Positions 34,114 to 42,387 of a DNA stretch of 52,226 bases are shown here, one piece after another. Source of the DNA: Methyloversatilis sp. (GTDB lineage Bacteria; Pseudomonadota; Gammaproteobacteria; Burkholderiales; Rhodocyclaceae); contig JAGNYW010000019.1 in assembly GCA_017984755.1 (NCBI GenBank), positions 1-52,226 of the forward strand, given 5' to 3'. Each line of letters begins with the position of its first letter. Positions within the stretch are counted from its first letter, which is position 1. A program made the position numbers and the translations under genes. Under the pieces are notes generated by a model that worked only from the letters and a program-made list of their open reading frames with translations, was not told the DNA's origin and did no database searches.

Positions 34114-34221
34114 GTCGATCACGGTAGTGCTGCCGGGCAGTCTTGTCCACCCGTGCATACGCTCCCGGCCGATCAGGGCGTCAGATTCCGCGACCGATCG
34201 GCCGCCGAAAGTTGCTAGATT

Positions 34222-34308
34222 GGAGCGATCCGTTCATCGCCGACCCCACATTGAACATGCGCCATCCCCCGCTCAACGTCCGGATCGCGATCAATGATGG
34301 ATTGCTCC
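34222..34308. repeat. Palindromic intergenic repeat, copy 1 (degenerate)
   Basis: GGAGCGATCC at the left (34222-34231) faces GGATTGCTCC at the right (34299-34308), and the right half TCAACGTCC..ATCGCGATCAATG matches copy 2 at 51281-51383. It fills much of the 271-base gap between the DUF364 gene and the LysR gene. Confidence 0.75.
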
Positions 34309-34384
34309 ACGAAGCATCGCGTCATTCATGGTTCGGAATGGGTGGTCTTTTGCGCCAATCATGCAGACGCGAAGCGTTGGCGCT

Positions 34385-35299
34385 TCAGCCGTCGGACGAG
34401 ACTGGCTTCCTGAGACAGGGCCTGCCTGACCAGTCGAAGCCGGGCAGGAAAGCCTGAAGGGCGTCAACGGCGCCGGAACGCGGACGGTCGCTCAGCACCA
34501 TGGCACGGACTTCGCGCACGAAGGTGGCGTCTGCCACAAGGTTGAAGGACAGGCCGCTCGACACCGCGGTCGACTCGGCCATGAAGGCGACGCCCACGCC
34601 GGCGCGCACCATGGTCTGCACCCAGTCCTCGCGCGGCGTCTGCTGGACCACCTTCACGTCGACACCACGCTCTTCCATCTCGCGCTGGATGTAGGTGCTG
34701 TACTCGCACAGGGTGCGTTCGCAGTAGGCCTCGCCCTCCAGATCCTCGAGGTACATCGCAGATGCCTTGCCGAAACGGTGCGCAGACGCATGCGCGACGA
34801 CGAAATCCTCGCTGTAGAGCACCGGTCCGCTGAAGCGTCGTGCGAAGGCATAGGGTGACGCAAGGAGCGCGAGATCGATGTCGCCCTTGTCCAGCGCGTC
34901 GATCAGCGCCTCCATCGAGCCTTCGCGGAACTGGATGTCGACCTTGGGGCATGCTGTCTGAAAGGCGAGGAAGGCGGGAAAGATGGCGCTCAGGTCTATC
35001 GTGCACATGATGCCGACGCGCACGGTCTCCAGGCGGTCCTGCTGCAGTCGCCGGGCCAGTTCGCGAGTCTGGCTGGTGGCGGCGTAGATCTGCTGCAGAC
35101 TGGGGAGCATGGAACGCCCGAAGTCCGTCAGGTTGACCGCGACCTTGCTGCGGTCGAACAGCAGTCCGCCGAGGGTGTCTTCCAGCTTCTGTATGGCCTT
35201 GGTGAGTGCGGGTTGCGACACGAAGCAGCGTTCGGCCGCACGCGTGAAATTCAGCGTTTCGGACACGGCGAGGCAGTAGCGAATCTGATAGAGCTCCAC
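34385..35299 (-). CDS. LysR-family transcriptional regulator
   Basis: A 304-residue regulator. HTH LNFTRAAERCFVSQPALTKAIQKLE at 14-38, a linker helix, then a periplasmic-binding-like effector domain. The start is GTG 35299 with AGGAG at 35306-35310. No target is known; the divergent gene is the orphan protein at 35511. Its effector region does not show a clear resemblance to a named LysR subgroup. Confidence 0.9.
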   Translation of the reverse strand: MELYQIRYCLAVSETLNFTRAAERCFVSQPALTKAIQKLEDTLGGLLFDRSKVAVNLTDFGRSMLPSLQQIYAATSQTRELARRLQQDRLETVRVGIMCTIDLSAIFPAFLAFQTACPKVDIQFREGSMEALIDALDKGDIDLALLASPYAFARRFSGPVLYSEDFVVAHASAHRFGKASAMYLEDLEGEAYCERTLCEYSTYIQREMEERGVDVKVVQQTPREDWVQTMVRAGVGVAFMAESTAVSSGLSFNLVADATFVREVRAMVLSDRPRSGAVDALQAFLPGFDWSGRPCLRKPVSSDG

Positions 35300-35510
35300 A
35301 TTGCACTCCTCGATAAGGTCTCCGGCGCGATAGGTACGGTCTATCGTCCGATGAAAACTGGTGATTTCCACTGCCGGCACGCTGTGACGACAATGTTTCG
35401 TGTCCCGTCGCAGCATGGTCTGCCTGAAGTATGCCCACCCGCCTTGACAGTTTGATGGTCCGTGAAGTTGCGTGGCATGCGTGCCCCCCTCACCCGGCAT
35501 GGTGTGCACC

Positions 35511-36119
35511 ATGACATGCAATGATGCGGACGAACTGGATGCCCTGCGCCGGACCTTTGCGGCACGGTCGATGGGCATCGAGGCCGACGCGGATCTCACC
35601 GATGCGCTGGTGCAACAATACTGGCGCGATGTCGAGCATCTGGTGGCTAACGTTTTGCGCGCCCAAGTTCCCTGCACTGCCGACATGCTCGGAAGCGCCT
35701 GTTTCGGCGCGCTGGTGCGACGCCTGATCGTCGAGCGTCGCGACCTCGGCACGTTGCGGCAGGCCAGACGGATCGTTTCCGGCGGATGGCTCGCGAAGCA
35801 GCACGAACTGCAGGCGCTGCCCTGGCTGGGCGAGCTGGTCCGGCTGGAATCGGCGCTCGCCGATATGACGGAAGCGCTCACCGTGCAGCGCAGGTCGTTG
35901 GTTGAAGTGCTGCACTTCCGTTCCGACTGGGATGTAGTGCAACTTCACGAATGGTGGCGCAGGGGCACGCCAGGTGTCGCACCGTCGCTCTGCGCCCGTG
36001 TCGCGGCACTCATCGTGGGTCGATCCGGGCGCGTGCGCATTCTCAGATTGCCGTGCGTTCCCCCCTCGAACTCGCAGGCAGGGCGCGCCGAGTTCGCGAC
36101 TGTACGTCCCGGCGGGTAA
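35511..36119 (+). CDS. Orphan helical protein of unknown function
   Basis: A 202-residue protein, largely helical (ADLTDALVQQYWRDVEHL, LQALPWLGELVRLESALADM, RSLVEVLHFRSDWDVVQLHEWW). I do not recognise any family. It is divergent from the LysR gene, which may control it. ATG 35511 has no clear ribosome site; an upstream ATG at 35499 and others to 35472 are possible. A long antisense frame exists but looks like a shadow. Confidence 0.55.
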   Translation: MTCNDADELDALRRTFAARSMGIEADADLTDALVQQYWRDVEHLVANVLRAQVPCTADMLGSACFGALVRRLIVERRDLGTLRQARRIVSGGWLAKQHELQALPWLGELVRLESALADMTEALTVQRRSLVEVLHFRSDWDVVQLHEWWRRGTPGVAPSLCARVAALIVGRSGRVRILRLPCVPPSNSQAGRAEFATVRPGG

Positions 36120-36125
36120 GCGAGC

Positions 36126-36176
36126 GTGGCGACCGCAGGCGATGACCTCTCTCTGGAGGTAGTCTGCGGTCGCCAC
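36126..36176. other. Long intergenic hairpin (13-bp perfect arms)
   Basis: GTGGCGACCGCAG (36126-36138) and CTGCGGTCGCCAC (36164-36176) are perfect complements, and an inner ACCTC/GAGGT pair extends the stem. It lies between two converging genes (orphan +, EF-hand -). No T tract follows; it may still stop transcription from both sides. Confidence 0.8.
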
Positions 36177-36196
36177 GGGAAGCGCGAATTTACCGA

Positions 36197-36496
36197 TCAG
36201 CCATTGCCGCCGCCGTAGTGCTTTTCGCCCATCCATTCCTTGCTGTCGAGCATGCCGTCACCGTTCTTGTCCATCTTGCCGAAGCTCATTTCCATCGTCT
36301 TCATGAATTCGGCCTTGCTGACCATCTTGTCGCCATCGCTGTCCATCTTCTTCATGACCTCCATCGTCCGTATCTTTCCGGAGAAGTCCATGAAGTAGAC
36401 AGAGGTTTCGTCGGAGCCGGCCTGAACGGCACTTGCGGCGAAGGACAAAAGCAGAGTGAGCGATGCGGTGCGCAGCGACTCCTTGAGGGTACTCAT
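36197..36496 (-). CDS. Small exported EF-hand protein
   Basis: A 99-residue protein: signal peptide 1-26 ending AVQA, then two EF-hands. Hand 1 is DSDGDKMVSKAE (52-63) and hand 2 DKNGDGMLDSKE (76-87); the calcium-ligand Asp residues at positions 1, 3 and 5 are Asp, Asp, Asp in hand 1 and Asp, Asn, Asp in hand 2. It ends YGGGNG. AAGGAG precedes ATG 36496. Calcium binding is likely; its partner is unknown. Confidence 0.88.
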   Translation of the reverse strand: MSTLKESLRTASLTLLLSFAASAVQAGSDETSVYFMDFSGKIRTMEVMKKMDSDGDKMVSKAEFMKTMEMSFGKMDKNGDGMLDSKEWMGEKHYGGGNG

Positions 36497-36986
36497 TGCG
36501 TGACTCCTTGGTTGACGGGCTGTGACGACCCTGTCTGGGAGACTGCGCAGGCCGTCGACGCGAGTATCCGAAGTGCGGCGAGGGCTGTGAAATACCGAGT
36601 TTCTATCACCCGATAACAGACATGCATCACGTCGACGCCGCCTCGACCCTGATGACCGCGATGATCCATCACCGGATCTTCTGCATCGTGCTCGCCCGAG
36701 CGGCAGCGAATGGCAGGCCACCCCGGCTCCGCCGGACTGCGCCGCGTGTGCTGTGCCGACAGCGCGCGAGTGATCAATGCCGTATCGACGGCGGCAATAT
36801 TCAACGCCGCTGCGTACCGCACGAAGCGATCGTGCGGCTGCTCATGAAGTTCATGCCGGCACGCGAGCGTCGAGCGGGTGATGGCGTGACTTCAAGCAAT
36901 CGGATAGTGTCCGCAGACGGTCGAAAGTCTTTGCGGCAGCACGATGTCCGGCGCGTCGCAGGTCTCGGCCGACCTGAGGGAGTTTC
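36497..36986. other. Gene-free stretch between EF-hand and DUF3147 genes
   Basis: About 490 bases with no supported gene. It should contain the promoters of both divergent genes, but no consensus box is clear. Short frames in it have no ribosome site. Confidence 0.5.
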
Positions 36987-37337
36987 ATGGCCTGGCTCAT
37001 CACGAAATACCTGCTGACGGCCGCGCTCGTCGTCCTCGTTTCCGAGGTGGCGAAGCGCAGCGACAAGTTGGGGGCGCTGATCGCGGCGCTTCCGCTCGTC
37101 TCTGTCCTGGCCCTGATCTGGCTCTACATGGAGCATCAGCCGGAACAGAAGATTGCGGATCAGGCCCGCTACACCTTCTGGTACGTGCTGCCAACGCTGC
37201 CGATGTTTCTGGCTTTCCCGGCGCTGCTGCCGCGAATCGGATTCTGGCCGACCTTCACCGCATCGCTTGTGCTCACCGTCACGTGCTTTGGCCTCCTCGC
37301 ACTGTTCGTGCGTCGCTTCGGCATCGATTTGCTGTAG
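36987..37337 (+). CDS. DUF3147 family membrane protein
   Basis: A 116-residue protein with four membrane helices: ITKYLLTAALVVLVSEVAKRS, LGALIAALPLVSVLALIWLY, YTFWYVLPTLPMFLAFPALL and a last TFTASLVLTVTCFGLLALF. It matches the DUF3147 family of small membrane proteins. GAGGGAG precedes the ATG. Function unknown. Confidence 0.88.
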   Translation: MAWLITKYLLTAALVVLVSEVAKRSDKLGALIAALPLVSVLALIWLYMEHQPEQKIADQARYTFWYVLPTLPMFLAFPALLPRIGFWPTFTASLVLTVTCFGLLALFVRRFGIDLL

Positions 37338-37340
37338 TGC

Positions 37341-37383
37341 GGGAGGTCTCCGATGCGCTGCAGGCGCGAATCGGAGACCTCCC
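37341..37383. other. Perfect 14-bp intergenic hairpin
   Basis: GGGAGGTCTCCGAT (37341-37354) and ATCGGAGACCTCCC (37370-37383) are exact complements around a 15-base loop, directly after the DUF3147 stop. No T tract follows. It is probably a terminator-like or mRNA 3' element. Confidence 0.8.
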
Positions 37384-37427
37384 GGATCGGATCTTTCTTC
37401 AGCTTTGCCGTGCACCGGAAAAAAGCC

Positions 37428-37926
37428 ATGTCAAGCCCCGTCTGCACACTGATTTCCGCTACCGTCGAACCGGATCCGACCGGTCGCGATGCGGTGAAGG
37501 TCGCCTGCGATCATTGCGGCAGCTTCGGACTGACTGCGCCGGTTCATGGCGTGCTTCTCGGGGCCGTCCCCAAGCCGGCTGCGAAGCGCGCGGGCTTCGA
37601 TCTGTTCAAGCTCGACGACCGGGCCCAGGGCAGGACTGATCGACGACCGCATGAGGGTCGAAATAAGCGCCTCGGACTTCATCGTCGCTGATCTGACGTA
37701 CGACAATCTTGGCGCGTACTGGGAAGCGGGCTTTGCGGAAGGCCTGGGAAAACCGGTCATCCATACCTGCGAGCGCAGCAAGTTCGACGCCACCCGGACG
37801 CACTTCGATACCAACCACCATCTGACGATCGTGTGGAACCCGGCCGATGCCGAGACAGCCGGTCGCCAGCTGACCGAAACCGTACGCGCCACGCTGCCGC
37901 ATCTGGCGAAGCTCACCGATGATTGA
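37428..37926 (+). pseudogene. Broken nucleoside 2-deoxyribosyltransferase-like gene
   Basis: The first frame (ATG 37428) encodes a short start with ACDHCGSFGLT, then KPAAKRAGFDLFKLDDRAQ, after which the frame changes. The next frame continues AGLIDDRMRVEISASDF, VADLTYDNLGAYWEAGFAEGLGKPVIHTC, THFDTNHHLTIVWN, the well-known core of deoxyribosyltransferase-like/TIR-fold proteins. Joining them needs one extra base in the GGG near 37627-37629. The usual long middle region between the Cys-rich start and PAAKRAGF is also missing. So it carries an internal deletion and a frameshift and is probably dead. Confidence 0.72.
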
Positions 37927-38084
37927 CCCGGCGTGCGGGAGCCCCGCGGCGGGGAGCGCACGCGCAGTGGCTCCCGAGGTGCAGCGATGATCGTCCGGTT
38001 TCCGTGACGACATCGACCGGTCGCAGTATTGTCCGCACCTGACGACGTGCCGGACGGGCCGGGCACGCGGCTGACGGAACTGAC

Positions 38085-39854
38085 ATGAAACTGCTTCTGA
38101 ATCCGACGCGATACCTTTTCTTCACCGGCAAGGGCGGAGTAGGCAAGACGTCGATCTCCACGGCCACGGCTATCGCACTGGCCGATGCCGGCCGGCGCGT
38201 GCTGCTGGTCAGCACGGATGCGGCATCCAATCTCGATGAAATGCTGGGGGTTCCGCTGCGCAACGCACCGGTGGCGGTGCCGGGCGTGCCCGGCCTGTCG
38301 GTACTCAACATCGACCCGGACGCCGCTGCCGAATCGTACCGGCTGCGCGTGCTGGAACGGATGGGGCCGGATGCGACGGATGACCGCCGCGCGACCGTGC
38401 GCGAGCAGCTGTCCGGCGCCTGCACCACCGAGATCGCGGCGTTCGACGAGTTCTCGAATCTGCTGGCCGGCGGTGCCGATGCGTACGACCACGTCGTGTT
38501 CGACACGGCACCGACCGGCCATACGCTGCGCCTGCTGAGTCTGCCCGCGGCATGGAGCGGCTTCCTGCAGGGCAATGACCGCGGTGCGTCCTGCCTCGGC
38601 CCGCACTCGGGCCTGAAGATGCAGGAGACCCGCTTCAATGCCGCCCTGGCCACGCTGAGCGACCCGACGCAGATCACTGTGGTGCTGGTGACGCGCCCGG
38701 CGCAGGGTGCCATCGACGAAGCGGTGCGTACGTCGGGCGAATTGCGTGCGCTCGGGCTTTGCAATCAGCGGCTGGTGATCAACGGGGTGTTCACCGCGAC
38801 CGATCCGCAGGATGCCGTTGCAGCGGCCATCGAAGAGCTGGGGCGCACGGCGCTGCAGCAGATGCCCGACAACCTGCGCGCGCTGGAAACGGAGGTGGTG
38901 CCGCTGCGTGCCTTCGATACGGTTGGCCTGCTCGCGCTGCGTGCCCTGCTGACGGAGTCGGCCGATGCGCCGTCAGCCCAGCCTGTTGCCGCGCCCGATT
39001 GCGTCTTGCCTGCTGCACGCCTCGATGCGCTGGCGGACCAGCTGGCGGCCGGCGGGCGCGGGCTGATCATGGTGATGGGCAAGGGAGGTGTCGGCAAGAC
39101 CACGATTGCGGCGGCGCTGGCACTCGCGCTGGTGCAGCGCGGGCACAGCGTGCACCTGAGCACGACCGATCCGGCGGCGCATCTGGCAGTGACGCTGGGC
39201 GAAGACGTACCCGGTCTGCGCGTCGACCGCATCGACCCGAAAGCCGAAACGCAGCGCTACATCGACAAGATCATGGCAGCGCGTTCGCCGCGCCTGAACG
39301 AGCAGGAACGTGCGCTGCTGCTGGAGGACCTGCAGTCGCCCTGCACCGAGGAGGTGGCGGTGTTCCATGCGTTCTCGCGCATCGTGAGCGAGGCGCGCAG
39401 TGCCTTCGTGGTGCTCGACACCGCGCCGACCGGGCACTCGCTGCTGCTGATGGATGCCACGGGCGCTTATCACCGGCAGACGATGCGCGAATACGGGGGG
39501 CGCATCGAAGGCCGCACGGCAGCCCATCTGGTGACACCGCTGATGCGCCTGCAGGACGCCGACTACACGCGGATCATCGTGGTGACGCTGCCCGAGGTCA
39601 CGCCGGTTTCGCAGGCTGCGGCGCTGCAGGATGATCTGCGTCGCGCAAAGATAGAGCCCTGGGCCTGGGTGATCAACAAGTCGATCATCGCCGCCGGTAC
39701 GTCCGACCCGCTGCTGCGCGCCCGCCTCGATGGCGAGCGCCGGCAGGTCATGCGGATCGCGGATGGCCTGGCGAAGCGGACCTACGTAGTGCCCTGGGTT
39801 GCCGAGGCGCCGGTAGGTGTCGGCGCGCTCACGCGGCTGCTCGACGCGACGTAG
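38085..39854 (+). CDS. arsA: Arsenite-translocating type ATPase ArsA (two tandem ATPase halves)
   Basis: A 589-residue protein with two ArsA/Get3 halves. P-loops GKGGVGKT at 15-22 and 332-339; DTAPTGHT and DTAPTGHS switch segments. All three metalloid-binding Cys of E. coli ArsA are present at equivalent places (Cys113 in GACTTEIAAFDEF, Cys170 in GASCLGP, Cys420 in SPCTEEVAVFHAF). It should be a real arsenite/antimonite-activated pump subunit. No arsB, arsR, arsC or arsD is in the window, so its membrane partner is elsewhere. Confidence 0.95.
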   Translation: MKLLLNPTRYLFFTGKGGVGKTSISTATAIALADAGRRVLLVSTDAASNLDEMLGVPLRNAPVAVPGVPGLSVLNIDPDAAAESYRLRVLERMGPDATDDRRATVREQLSGACTTEIAAFDEFSNLLAGGADAYDHVVFDTAPTGHTLRLLSLPAAWSGFLQGNDRGASCLGPHSGLKMQETRFNAALATLSDPTQITVVLVTRPAQGAIDEAVRTSGELRALGLCNQRLVINGVFTATDPQDAVAAAIEELGRTALQQMPDNLRALETEVVPLRAFDTVGLLALRALLTESADAPSAQPVAAPDCVLPAARLDALADQLAAGGRGLIMVMGKGGVGKTTIAAALALALVQRGHSVHLSTTDPAAHLAVTLGEDVPGLRVDRIDPKAETQRYIDKIMAARSPRLNEQERALLLEDLQSPCTEEVAVFHAFSRIVSEARSAFVVLDTAPTGHSLLLMDATGAYHRQTMREYGGRIEGRTAAHLVTPLMRLQDADYTRIIVVTLPEVTPVSQAAALQDDLRRAKIEPWAWVINKSIIAAGTSDPLLRARLDGERRQVMRIADGLAKRTYVVPWVAEAPVGVGALTRLLDAT

Positions 39855-39877
39855 AACACCCTGCCAAGGTGCAGACG

Positions 39878-39894
39878 GCTGCCTTTCGGGCAGC
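39878..39894. terminator. Possible hairpin terminator between arsA and the DksA-like gene
   Basis: GCTGCC-TTTCG-GGCAGC with outer TGCA/TGCA repeats lies in the 112-base gap between convergent genes. The stem is short and no T tract follows, so this is only a candidate. Confidence 0.35.
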
Positions 39895-39966
39895 TGCAGT
39901 GGGCAGGGACGTGCGGCAATCCGTCGCGGCGACGCGGTACAGGGGTGTCTCGCCCCCCGACGCTGG

Positions 39967-40356
39967 TTACAGCGTGGCGGCGTGCAGGCGTCCGCGTTCG
40001 CGGACGGTTTCGCAGGCCACGCAGCGTTGGGCCTGCGGTTCGAGTTCGAGCCGGGCGCGCGGAATGTAGGCGGCGCAATCGCTGCACAGGCCGTACGTGC
40101 CCTGGGCAAGCCGTTGCAGCGCGGCGTCGATGGCGATCAGATCGACGTACTCGCGGTCGGTCGTCGCAAGTTCGATCTCGCGGTCGGCATCGCGCTGCGG
40201 CGCATCGTCGCCGTCCTGCAGCAATACTTCGTGTGCATGTTCGGCGCGTGTCTGGCCGCCGAGATGGGCGAGCCGGCGTGCGGTGGTTTCATCGCGCCGC
40301 TGACGCAGTCGCTGCTCGAACAGCGCACGGTCGGCGTGAGTGAGTGGCATGTCCAT
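39967..40356 (-). CDS. TraR/DksA-family C4 zinc-finger protein
   Basis: A 129-residue DksA-superfamily protein: helices at 8-85, then C4 zinc finger CSDC (91-94) and CVAC (112-115) with YIPRARLELEPQAQR between. DksA-type proteins enter the RNA polymerase secondary channel and alter transcription. GGAGG then eight bases precede ATG 40356, so I chose this over the upstream ATG 40371. An FNR-type box lies upstream. It is shorter than DksA itself (151 residues in E. coli), so it is likely a DksA-like accessory. Confidence 0.9.
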   Translation of the reverse strand: MDMPLTHADRALFEQRLRQRRDETTARRLAHLGGQTRAEHAHEVLLQDGDDAPQRDADREIELATTDREYVDLIAIDAALQRLAQGTYGLCSDCAAYIPRARLELEPQAQRCVACETVRERGRLHAATL

Positions 40357-40404
40357 GATTGATTCCTCCATGAATCATGCTTGCATCGTTCCGCGGCCTG
40401 CGTG

Positions 40405-40418
40405 TTGATCGGCATCAA
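40405..40418. promoter_or_regulatory. Second FNR/DNR-type binding site, upstream of the DksA-like gene
   Basis: TTGAT-CGGC-ATCAA is a perfect FNR-type dyad in the gap between the lipocalin end (40439) and the DksA-like start. On the minus strand its centre (40411.5) is about 44 bases upstream of the start predicted from a CATGAT -10 box (40374-40379). It suggests low-oxygen or NO control of the DksA-like gene. Confidence 0.65.
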
Positions 40419-40438
40419 CGAGGCGGGCTGCCGGTGAT

Positions 40439-41002
40439 TCAGGGTGCGGGCGTCCTGTGCGGCGTGCGTTCGAGCTTCGTCACGTCCAGTCCCTTTGTCG
40501 CCAGCCGTGCCAGCAGCGCTTCATAGGCTTGCGGGTCGACCGTCGGCGTACGCGACAACACCCAGAGGTAGTCACGCGTGGGCTCGCTGACCGCGACCAG
40601 CCGGTAGTCGGCATCGAGATCGATGACCCAGTAGTTGCCCCACACCACTGGAATGAAGGAGAGCCAGGCGGGCGCAAAGCGTACCTTCAACTTCGGTGAT
40701 GTCGCAGTGCCCTCCTGTCGCGCGGCACCGGTTACCTGGTCGAACTCGCCGTCTTCGCGCCGGCAGCGGTTGATCACCTGCAGACTGCCTTGTTTGTCCA
40801 GGCTGTATTCGGCCCTCGTGTCGCTTGCGCAGTTTCGCTGGAACCAGTTGGGAAACCTGGCAATTTCGTACCAGGTGCCGAGGTAGCGCGAAACATCCAG
40901 CGTGGCGATGGTGGCCAGTTCGGCTTTTTCGTCCGGTGCGTACTGGGCTGCAGCGCCGAAGGGCAGCAGGCAGGTCAGGAGGGCGATCGTGCGCAGTTTC
41001 AT
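40439..41002 (-). CDS. blc: Bacterial lipocalin (Blc-like), exported
   Basis: A 187-residue lipocalin: signal peptide (1-20, cleavage after GAAA), then GTWYEIARFPNWFQRNC with the GxW element, VINRCRREDGEFDQVTG, and FIPVVWGNYWVIDLD...YRLVAVSEP. E. coli Blc is a lipoprotein; this one has no lipobox, so it may be periplasmic. It binds lipids or stores membrane lipids by family. Start ATG 41002 chosen for the signal peptide. Confidence 0.88.
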   Translation of the reverse strand: MKLRTIALLTCLLPFGAAAQYAPDEKAELATIATLDVSRYLGTWYEIARFPNWFQRNCASDTRAEYSLDKQGSLQVINRCRREDGEFDQVTGAARQEGTATSPKLKVRFAPAWLSFIPVVWGNYWVIDLDADYRLVAVSEPTRDYLWVLSRTPTVDPQAYEALLARLATKGLDVTKLERTPHRTPAP

Positions 41003-41188
41003 TCGGGGAATCCGTGCTTGCCCGAAGTCATGCCGGGCTGGCGGCCGCATGGCATGCGCGAGCCGGACTGCGTGCGATGAGGGGGCGGGCTCGGCGGTGC
41101 CGGCACGCGTTGCTGCCGCGCCGGCAGGGTCGGCCGGAGGCGGCGGCCGTGTGCGCAATTACCGCCTCCGGGTGAGGCAACAACAGAT

Positions 41189-41554
41189 TCAGCGGCGGAA
41201 GCCGGTTTCCTCGACCACGAAATACATGGGCTTCATGGCGGCCAGCGGGTCGCGCAGCTTGGCGATTTCCGAAGCCGGCGCATGCACTTCGAGGCGCGAA
41301 ATGTAGGCGAAGCCGAGCACCTCCTTGAGCAGATCGCCGACGTTGTCGAGGTGGGCCAGCACCGCTTCGGCGTTGTCGTAGCCCTCGCGGCAATGTGCGG
41401 TATTGCCGCTGAACGAGAAGGCGTAATGCACGCAGCCGGGTTCGTTGCGCGTGCGCTCAACGAATTTGAGACCGAGCGCCTTGAACTCATCCATCTTGTC
41501 GGCGGGTACGTCGAAATAGGGCACCAGGGTGCATGTGCGGTCAATCTGGGTCAT
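41189..41554 (-). CDS. Antibiotic biosynthesis monooxygenase (ABM) domain protein
   Basis: A 121-residue dimeric ferredoxin-like ABM protein: LVPYFDVPADKMDEF, CVHYAFSFSGNTAHCREGYDNAEAVLAHL and a C-terminal VVEETGFRR. Family members are small monooxygenases or haem-degrading/quinol-oxidising enzymes without metal. CAGGAGACAGGA precedes ATG 41554. Tandem nine-base repeats lie about 45-65 bases upstream and may be its operator. Confidence 0.85.
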   Translation of the reverse strand: MTQIDRTCTLVPYFDVPADKMDEFKALGLKFVERTRNEPGCVHYAFSFSGNTAHCREGYDNAEAVLAHLDNVGDLLKEVLGFAYISRLEVHAPASEIAKLRDPLAAMKPMYFVVEETGFRR

Positions 41555-41596
41555 TCCTGTCTCCTGCTTGTTGTGGTGGATGTCTGCACGGTTCCT

Positions 41597-41617
41597 TGCG
41601 TACTTTCGTGCGTACTT
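41597..41617. repeat. Tandem direct repeat upstream of the ABM gene
   Basis: TGCGTACTT-TCG-TGCGTACTT: two identical nine-base units with a 12-base period. On the minus strand they read AAGTACGCA twice, upstream of the ABM start. A regulator contacting repeated half-sites would bind here; unknown. Confidence 0.55.
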
Positions 41618-41745
41618 GCGATGTCGTAAGTTTCTTCGGCGCCGGTCTGGCCGCTGCCGAGTCCGGCAGTATGCCGCAGCTGCGCCGCCGCGCGCATGGT
41701 CCTTGCGGTCCTGCGATGTCTTGCCGGTGCCGGCAGCAGGCGTCC

Positions 41746-42387
41746 TTACTTCGCGCCCCACAGTTCCTTCAGCCGCGCGTCGCGGCCGCAGCGCCAGCGG
41801 TAGTAGTTGTAGCGACCGGGATTTTTCCTGTAGTAGTCCTGGTGGTACTCCTCGGCCGGGTAGAAGATGCTGGCCGTTTCGATTTCCGTGACGATGGGTG
41901 CAGCGAAGGGTTTGGTCTTCTGCAGTTCGGCCAGCGATCGTTGCGCGGCCGCGAGCTGCGCCGCGTCGAACGCGAAGATGGCGCTTCGATAGGAGTGCCC
42001 GGCGTCGCAGAACTGGCGGTTCGGCGTGGTCGGGTCGATGCTGCGCCAGAAGGTGGCGAGCAGCTGTTCGTAACTCACCTTCGCCGGATCGTATTCGACG
42101 AGTACCACCTCTGCATGTCCTGTGCCGTCGCTCGACACCTGCCTGTAGGTCGGGTTGGCGAGCGTGCCGCCGGTGTAGCCCGAGGTGGTGGACAGCACGC
42201 CCGGCACCTTGTCGAAATCGGATTCGACGCACCAGAAGCAGCCGCCCGCGAAAATCGCCTTCGCCACCGTGGTCGCCCTGGCCGGCGCCACGGCCGGGGC
42301 CGACGCACCGGTCTGCGCCCGGGCTGCACCGCCCGGCACCGAGCAGACGAGCGCGACGCAGATCAGGGCGTGGCGTGTGATGGTCAT
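41746..42387 (-). CDS. msrA: Peptide-methionine (S)-S-oxide reductase MsrA, exported
   Basis: A 213-residue protein: signal peptide about 1-24, then the MsrA domain with catalytic Cys50 in GGCFWCVES, GYTGGTLANPTYRQV, EYHQDYY and RYNYYRWRCGRD. It reduces methionine-S-sulfoxide in periplasmic proteins. The ATG overlaps the msrB stop by three bases, so the two enzymes are coupled. Confidence 0.94.
   Translation of the reverse strand: MTITRHALICVALVCSVPGGAARAQTGASAPAVAPARATTVAKAIFAGGCFWCVESDFDKVPGVLSTTSGYTGGTLANPTYRQVSSDGTGHAEVVLVEYDPAKVSYEQLLATFWRSIDPTTPNRQFCDAGHSYRSAIFAFDAAQLAAAQRSLAELQKTKPFAAPIVTEIETASIFYPAEEYHQDYYRKNPGRYNYYRWRCGRDARLKELWGAK

Noticed and set aside
35444-35449. Perfect TTGACA between the LysR and orphan genes as a promoter.
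   Set aside because: No acceptable -10 box at 16-18 bases on either strand.
35490-36236. A 248-residue minus-strand open frame opposite the orphan protein.
   Set aside because: No ribosome site or family pattern; the plus-strand frame has better helical, balanced composition. Not fully excluded.
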